This document shows, in pieces, positions 16,426-20,620 of a DNA stretch of 20,620 bases. The stretch is from positions 5,393 through 26,012 of the forward strand of contig DDEV01000132.1 in the NCBI GenBank assembly GCA_002336855.1, read 5' to 3'. The notes beneath the pieces are model-generated. The model was not told the origin of the DNA and did no database searches. It saw nothing but the letters and a program-made list of their open reading frames with translations. Position 1 is the stretch's first letter. Each line of letters starts with the position of its first letter. A program made the translations under genes and the position numbers. The DNA comes from Leucobacter sp. UBA1945 (GTDB taxonomy: Bacteria > Actinomycetota > Actinomycetes > Actinomycetales > Microbacteriaceae).

Positions 16426-17187
16426 TCAAATTTGGTAGTCGACGTTGCCGCGAGCGAGGTGGTACTCGCGCAGAAACTCACGGGTGCGCTCGCCGACTTT
16501 CGGGCCGAAAAACTGCTCGGGCGGGGCGTCGTCGAGCACGCGCCCGTGCTCGAGAAACAGCACACGGTCTGCGATCTGCCGCACGAAGTTCATCTCGTGC
16601 GACACGATGACCATCGTCTGGCCGCCGGCCGCAATGCCGCGCACGGTGGCGAGCACCTCGCCGACCAGCTCAGGGTCGAGCGCGCTCGTCGGCTCGTCGA
16701 GCAGCAGCACCTCCGGACGCATGGCGAGTGCCCGGGCGATGCCGACGCGCTGCTGCTGGCCGCCCGAGAGCTGCGCCGGGTAGTGGCCTGCGTGCGAGGC
16801 GAGCCCCACCCGATCGAGGTGCTGCCTCGCCTCTGCCTCGGCTTCGCGCCGCGACAGACCACGAACCACGCGCAGTCCCTCGGCAACGTTTTCGAGCGCC
16901 GTCTTGCGCGAGAAAAGGTGAAACTGCTGAAACACCATCGCCGTGCGGCGGCGCAGCTCGAGCACGTCGCGCTTGCTGGCGCGCTCGGCGTCGACGGTGA
17001 GATCGCCGATCACGACACGGCCGCGATCCGGGCGCTCAAGAAAGTCGATGCAGCGCAGCAGCGTCGACTTGCCAGCACCCGAGCTGCCGACGATCGCGGT
17101 CACGTCGCCGGCCGCGAACTCGAGCGAGAGCCCGTCGAGGATCACCCGGTCGCCGAAGCGCTTCTCAATCTTGTCGATAGCGATCAT
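16426..17187 (-). CDS. Polar amino acid ABC importer, ATP-binding subunit
   Basis: This 253-residue cytoplasmic ATPase belongs to the GlnQ/HisP/TcyN group. It shows Walker A GSSGAGKST (34-42), Q-loop in MVFQQFHLFSRKTALENV (Gln87), signature LSGGQQQR (140-147), Walker B VLLLDEP (160-166) and H-loop His197 in IVSHEMNFVRQIADRV. The MNFVR and FLEHGRVLDDAPPEQFF segments are typical of amino acid importers. The ATG overlaps the permease stop codon (ATGA), so the two are translated together. Cystine or an S-substituted cysteine would fit the downstream flavin monooxygenase and acetyltransferase genes; the specificity cannot be read from the ATPase itself. Confidence 0.94.
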   Translation of the reverse strand: MIAIDKIEKRFGDRVILDGLSLEFAAGDVTAIVGSSGAGKSTLLRCIDFLERPDRGRVVIGDLTVDAERASKRDVLELRRRTAMVFQQFHLFSRKTALENVAEGLRVVRGLSRREAEAEARQHLDRVGLASHAGHYPAQLSGGQQQRVGIARALAMRPEVLLLDEPTSALDPELVGEVLATVRGIAAGGQTMVIVSHEMNFVRQIADRVLFLEHGRVLDDAPPEQFFGPKVGERTREFLREYHLARGNVDYQI

Positions 17188-18026
17188 GCGACACTCACCC
17201 CTCTCGAGAAGCGCAGCTGATCGTCGAGGTGTGACGCCACTCGATCTTGGGCTTCGGCTTCTGAAGCGGGCTGCTGGCTCGAAACAGAGCCCGGCGAAAC
17301 CGGTCCCCGCTTCCCCCGCCGCGATCCGACAGGCGGGCGCTGCAAGCGGCGCTCAACAATACGCGCGATCTGCTCGACGAGCACGGTAAGCCCCCAGTAG
17401 ATGATCGCGGTCGCGAGAAACGCCTCGAAGAACCGGTAGTCGCGCCCACCGATGATCTTGGCGTAGGCCGTGACCTCGACGAGCGAGACGACGAACGCGA
17501 GCGACGACTGCTTGAGCATGCCGATGAAGTGGTTTACGAGGGTCGGAAACGCGATCACGGAGGCGACCGGAATCGTGATGCGCCGCAGCGTCTGCCAAGG
17601 GGTCATGCCGAGAGACTGCGCGGCTTCGATCTCGCGCCGGTCGACCGCAGAGAGCGCCGCCCGAATCGACTCCGAGCTATAGGCGGCCTCGTTGAGCGCG
17701 AACGTGAGCCCTGCAACGAGAAACGGCGAGAGGGCGACGGGGCTGAATTCGGTGCCGAACTGGTGATTGAGGTAGAGGATCGCGATCGGCACCGCATTCA
17801 CGTTGAGCAGCAGCTGCACGAGAATCGGGGTGCCGCGCAGGTACGAGACCAACACAGCGGTGACCTGGCTCAGCACCGGCACACGCGCCATCTTGATGAG
17901 TGCCATCGCCAGGCCGATCACCGTGCCGAGCAACGTCGCGAAGACGCTGATCGCCAGGGTGATCGGCACATAGGGCAGCAGGGCGAGCGTGTACTCGCCG
18001 ATGGCACCGAAGTCGATGATCTGCAT
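17184..18026 (-). CDS. Polar amino acid ABC importer, permease subunit
   Basis: This 280-residue membrane protein has about five helices in the HisM/GlnP/TcyL fold. The motif SYLRGTPILVQLLL (61-74) is diagnostic for polar amino acid permeases. The EAA loop is REIEAAQSLGMTPWQTLRRI (131-150), followed by VEVTAYAKIIGGRDYRFFEAF. It has a hydrophilic C-terminal tail of roughly 50 residues (231-280) rich in Pro, Ser and Glu, longer than usual in the family. Only one permease gene is present, so it should work as a homodimer. The ATG has no clear Shine-Dalgarno; the 65-bp gap upstream carries AG-rich tandem repeats. It is the middle gene of the importer. Confidence 0.92.
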   Translation of the reverse strand: MQIIDFGAIGEYTLALLPYVPITLAISVFATLLGTVIGLAMALIKMARVPVLSQVTAVLVSYLRGTPILVQLLLNVNAVPIAILYLNHQFGTEFSPVALSPFLVAGLTFALNEAAYSSESIRAALSAVDRREIEAAQSLGMTPWQTLRRITIPVASVIAFPTLVNHFIGMLKQSSLAFVVSLVEVTAYAKIIGGRDYRFFEAFLATAIIYWGLTVLVEQIARIVERRLQRPPVGSRRGKRGPVSPGSVSSQQPASEAEAQDRVASHLDDQLRFSRGVSVA

Positions 18027-18040
18027 GGGTTATCGGGGTA

Positions 18041-18072
18041 GGTTTCTCTGGTTCTAGTTCTCTAGTTCTCAG
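18041..18072 (-). repeat. Short tandem repeats between the binding-protein and permease genes
   Basis: On the minus strand GAGAACTA occurs twice in direct tandem, followed by the degenerate copies GAACCA and GAGAAACC. They fill most of the 65-bp gap ahead of the permease start. The purine-rich repeats could serve as unusual ribosome-loading sites or be slippage products. Confidence 0.5.
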
Positions 18073-18091
18073 GTTTGCTGGCGTCGACGTT

Positions 18092-18970
18092 CTAGCGACG
18101 AGGCGTGACGTCGAGGCCTCCGAAGAACTTCTTGCTGAGCTCAGAGACGGTGCCGTCTTCGAGCAGCTCGTTCAGCGCACCATTGATCTTCTCGAGCGCA
18201 GCGCTGTGATCCTTTGCCTTCGAAAACGCGTATGCCGAGTACAGGTTCGTGCCGTAGGTATAGACCAGGTAGTCGCCGTCGAGCGGAGTGAAGGTCAGGT
18301 CGAGACCCGCGTCAGGGCCGTAGCCGTCGTAGACGACCCGCTCGGCAAAAGTGAAGTCGACGAGACCCGCGGCGAGGTTCTGAAACTGCAACTGCAGGTC
18401 GAGCTCGGTGTACTCGATCAGAATCGGATTCTCGGGGTGCTCCTCGTTGTACGCCTCGAGCATCTTCGTGAAGTTGAGCCCCGGGGTACCGTAGGTGCGC
18501 TTGCCCGCGAGGTCATCGAGCGACGTGACCTTGCCGATCTTGCTATTCGCTGGCAACGCGATGCCGAACTGCGCCTCGATGTAGGGGTCAGAAAAGTCGT
18601 ACTTCTGGCGGCGCTCTTCGGTAGCGCTGAGGTTGTTGGCGACGATGTCGAATCGGCCCGAGTCGAGACCGGCGAAGAGCGCGGGAAAATCGGCAACCTC
18701 GTACTTGAAGTCGACGTCGTCGAGCTTCTCGTCGATGAGCTTCAAGAGTTCGATGTCGTAGCCGGTGAGCTCGTCGTTCTCGTCGAGGTAGGTGTAGGGC
18801 TTGGGTGAGGCACCGGTGGCGACAAGCAGCACCTCGGCGCTGCCGTCTTTCGAGCTCGGAGCTTGCGATGCGTCGCCAGCGGCATTTGCGCTACTTGCGC
18901 AGGCGCTCAGGCCGAGCGCTGCGGTCGCGATTGCCGCGAGGGCGAGACTGGTCTTGAGTGGGCGAGGCAT
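18092..18970 (-). CDS. Polar amino acid ABC importer, substrate-binding lipoprotein
   Basis: This is a 292-residue family 3 periplasmic-type binding protein anchored by lipid. The signal is MPRPLKTSLALAAIATAALG with lipobox LSAC (Cys24). The mature part shows PYTYLDENDELTGYDIELLK and the SBP signature GRFDIVANNLSATEERRQKYDFSDPYIE in context (about 114-141). YGTNLYSAYAFSKA near the end occurs in cystine-type binding proteins. I chose the ATG at 18968-18970 because AAGGAT lies at good spacing and the signal peptide begins there; a longer frame reaching to 19081 has no signal and is rejected. First gene of a five-gene unit with permease, ATPase, flavin monooxygenase and acetyltransferase. Likely ligands are cystine, cysteine derivatives or other polar amino acids. 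Confidence 0.91.
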   Translation of the reverse strand: MPRPLKTSLALAAIATAALGLSACASSANAAGDASQAPSSKDGSAEVLLVATGASPKPYTYLDENDELTGYDIELLKLIDEKLDDVDFKYEVADFPALFAGLDSGRFDIVANNLSATEERRQKYDFSDPYIEAQFGIALPANSKIGKVTSLDDLAGKRTYGTPGLNFTKMLEAYNEEHPENPILIEYTELDLQLQFQNLAAGLVDFTFAERVVYDGYGPDAGLDLTFTPLDGDYLVYTYGTNLYSAYAFSKAKDHSAALEKINGALNELLEDGTVSELSKKFFGGLDVTPRR

Positions 18971-19030
18971 GCGGGGTGATCCTTTCGTAGTGACACCGGG
19001 TGGCGTCGTGGGGCACCGTCGTGGTGGCCA

Positions 19031-19095
19031 CCTCGCAACAGTACGAAGCTTCAATAAATAACTGCAAATTATGTTTCCCATTCTTACAGCTTATT
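19031..19095 (-). promoter_or_regulatory. Promoter region of the amino acid importer operon, with inverted repeat
   Basis: On the minus strand TTGCAG (19067-19062) and TACTGT (19043-19038) form -35 and -10 candidates 18 bp apart, giving a start near 19031. The stretch 19050-19098 is markedly AT-rich. AATAACTG (19057-19064) and CAG-C-TTATT (19087-19095) are an imperfect inverted repeat with one bulged base; its left arm overlaps the -35, as expected for a repressor or activator site. The regulator is not encoded nearby. Confidence 0.5.
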
Positions 19096-19210
19096 ACTTG
19101 GGGAGTGGCTTGCCTCATCTGTTTGACGCCGGTCGGCGATGGCCACGGCACTGGCCGCGCGGCCGTTCCCACTTCCGTCGGCACGCGCGCCGAGCCCCTC
19201 CGCGCGCCGA

Positions 19211-19222
19211 TAGACTTGAGGG
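19211..19222 (+). promoter_or_regulatory. Probable leaderless promoter of aspS
   Basis: TAGACT (19211-19216) is a common actinobacterial -10 box. It is followed by TGAGGG and then the ATG at 19223, so transcription probably begins at or beside the start codon. GAGGG may alternatively act as a Shine-Dalgarno directly abutting the ATG. No -35 consensus is seen. Confidence 0.5.
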
Positions 19223-20566
19223 ATGCAAGAACGTGTGTTGATCAAAGATCTCGCCGCCCGCGAAGACGGCCCCGTCACCGTTTCGGGGTGGGTAGAGAAG
19301 GTGCGCGACCAGAAGTTCGTTCAGTTCGTGGTGCTTCGCGATGAGAGTGGCGCCGTGCAGCTGGTGAACGGCGGCGTGCTGCGCGAGGCCGATCCCGAGA
19401 ATCCGCGCAGCGACATTCTCGTGCCCCGCACGCTGACCATCGCCGAGCTGACCCACGGCACCTTCGTGACCGTTACCGGCGAACTGCAGCACAACGAGCG
19501 CGTCAAGCTCGGCGGCGTTGAGATTCAGATCGACGAGATCACGGTCGTCACGAAGGCGCTTCCCGAGAACCCGGTCGCTGATGACTCGAACATCGACGTG
19601 CGCCTCGACTGGCGCTTTCTCGACCTGCGCCGCCCCGAGCAGAACCTGGTCTTCCGCGTGCAGACGACGTTCTTGCACGCACTGCGCCAGGTCTGGGTCG
19701 ACCGCGGCTTCATCGAGATTCAGACCCCGAAGCTGATGGCGTCGGCGAGCGAGTCGCGCGCCGAGCTCTTCGAGGTCGAGTACTTCGAGGGCAAGGCGTT
19801 TCTCGCGCAGAGCCCCCAGTTCTTCAAGCAGATGGCTCAGGCTGCGGGCTTCGGCGGCATCTTCGAGGTCGGCCCCGCGTTCCGCGCTGATCCCTCGTTC
19901 ACCTCGCGCCACGCGACCGAGTTCACCTCGATCGATGCCGAGATGAGCTGGGTCGAGTCGCACGAAGACGTCATGAACCTGCACGAGGAGCTCATGGTGG
20001 CGGGCCTCTCGGCCGTCAAGGAGAAGCACGGCGAGGAAATCTCGAAGCTCTTCGGCGTCGAGATCGAGGTGCCCGCGCGCCCGTTCCCGCGCATTCCGCT
20101 GGCCGAGGCGAAAGAGATCGTCAAAACTGAGGGCTACGAGGTGCCCCGCGCCGACGCCGACATGGACCCAGAGGGCGAGCGCCGCATCGCCGCGCACGTG
20201 AAGCAGAAGTACGGTCACGACTTCGTGTTCCTCACCGACTACGCAGCGTCGATTCGCCCGTTCTACCACATGCTCAACGAAGACGATCAGTCGCTCACCA
20301 AGAGCTACGACCTGATCTACCGCGGCACCGAGATCTCGACCGGCGCCCAGCGCGAGCACCGCGTCGAAGTGCTCGAAGAGCAGGCGCGCGCCAAGGGCAT
20401 GGATCCGGCAGAGCTGTCGTTCTACCTCGACTTCTTCCGCTACGGCGTGCCCCCGCACGGCGGATTCGGCATGGGCCTGAACCGCGTACTGATGCTCATG
20501 CTGCACCAGCCGTCGATCCGCGAGACGACGTACCTGTTCCGGGGTCCCAACCGTTTGCTTCCGTAA
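19223..20566 (+). CDS. aspS: Aspartyl-tRNA synthetase, archaeal/eukaryotic type without GAD domain
   Basis: This class IIb synthetase charges tRNA with aspartate in the cytoplasm. An N-terminal OB-fold anticodon-binding domain (about 1-105, with VSGWVEKVRDQKFVQFVVLR) is followed by the catalytic core: motif 1 around FIEIQTPKLM (163-172), motif 2 with the FRAD signature in FEVGPAFRADPSF (214-226), and motif 3 GFGMGLNRV (414-422). It has 447 residues and lacks the large GAD insertion of the common bacterial AspRS (about 590 residues), so it is the compact archaeal-like form. Such forms are often non-discriminating and also make Asp-tRNA(Asn) for GatCAB. Its true specificity is not settled here. 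It diverges from the amino acid importer operon and is followed by a hairpin. Confidence 0.95.
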   Translation: MQERVLIKDLAAREDGPVTVSGWVEKVRDQKFVQFVVLRDESGAVQLVNGGVLREADPENPRSDILVPRTLTIAELTHGTFVTVTGELQHNERVKLGGVEIQIDEITVVTKALPENPVADDSNIDVRLDWRFLDLRRPEQNLVFRVQTTFLHALRQVWVDRGFIEIQTPKLMASASESRAELFEVEYFEGKAFLAQSPQFFKQMAQAAGFGGIFEVGPAFRADPSFTSRHATEFTSIDAEMSWVESHEDVMNLHEELMVAGLSAVKEKHGEEISKLFGVEIEVPARPFPRIPLAEAKEIVKTEGYEVPRADADMDPEGERRIAAHVKQKYGHDFVFLTDYAASIRPFYHMLNEDDQSLTKSYDLIYRGTEISTGAQREHRVEVLEEQARAKGMDPAELSFYLDFFRYGVPPHGGFGMGLNRVLMLMLHQPSIRETTYLFRGPNRLLP

Positions 20567-20585
20567 GACCCTTGCGTTGCCGGAC

Positions 20586-20614
20586 GGGGCGAGGCCGAGA
20601 CGGCCTCGCGACCC
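20586..20614 (+). terminator. Hairpin after aspS, candidate terminator
   Basis: GCGAGGCCG (20589-20597) and CGGCCTCGC (20601-20609) form a perfect 9-bp stem with loop AGA, and outer GGG/CCC could extend it across a GA bulge. It begins 20 bp after the aspS stop codon. The window ends before any T-tract could be seen, so termination is likely but unproven. Confidence 0.6.
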
Positions 20615-20620
20615 GGTGCG

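Noticed and set aside
18971..19081. Extended N-terminus for the amino acid binding protein
   Set aside because: It would bury the lipoprotein signal behind 37 residues and cross the promoter; the internal ATG at 18970 has a good ribosome site.
19115..20506. 463-codon minus-strand frame opposite aspS
   Set aside because: Antisense to a complete synthetase gene with class II motifs; no domain of its own.

Overview
The window is high-GC, tightly packed DNA from an actinobacterium, most likely a member of Microbacteriaceae. This rests on codon use, frequent GTG starts, four-base gene overlaps, an archaeal-type aspartyl-tRNA synthetase, a histidine phosphatase-TlpA-CcdA-ResB cluster as in mycobacteria, and TAGNNT boxes placed directly before several start codons. 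It reads as ordinary chromosome. I found no tRNA, rRNA, CRISPR array, transposase or phage gene.

Left part (1-3720). The beginning of purK (minus strand, cut by the window edge) is separated by a 307-bp intergenic region from a plus-strand pair: a DHA2-type multidrug efflux pump and its MarR-family regulator. A near-consensus promoter overlapped by two GTTGAC-type palindromes precedes the pump, which suggests self-regulated drug or toxin efflux. A large AT-rich hairpin closes this unit.

Middle part (3719-11005). ccsB (cytochrome c haem ligation) lies on the minus strand. Upstream of it are a standalone Cache-domain protein and a GntR/FCD regulator that overlap by four bases. Divergent from these is a complete spermidine/putrescine-type ABC importer: ATPase, lipoprotein, two permeases. 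The importer ends in a strong intrinsic terminator.

Right part (11006-19081), all minus strand. Read 5' to 3', it holds a polar amino acid ABC importer (lipoprotein, permease, ATPase), an LLM flavin monooxygenase, a GNAT acetyltransferase, a histidine phosphatase, a TlpA-like lipoprotein thioredoxin, CcdA and ResB. The first five resemble operons that salvage S-modified cysteines; the last four are the standard actinobacterial cytochrome c biogenesis cluster. Its usual last gene, ccsB, is missing from its place and lies 6.3 kb away, beyond the polyamine locus, so the cluster appears to have been split. At the right end, aspS (plus strand) is complete and followed by a hairpin.

Main points of interest: the split cytochrome c cluster, the candidate S-modified-cysteine salvage operon, the GntR-Cache pair beside the polyamine transporter, and the repeated leaderless promoter architecture.
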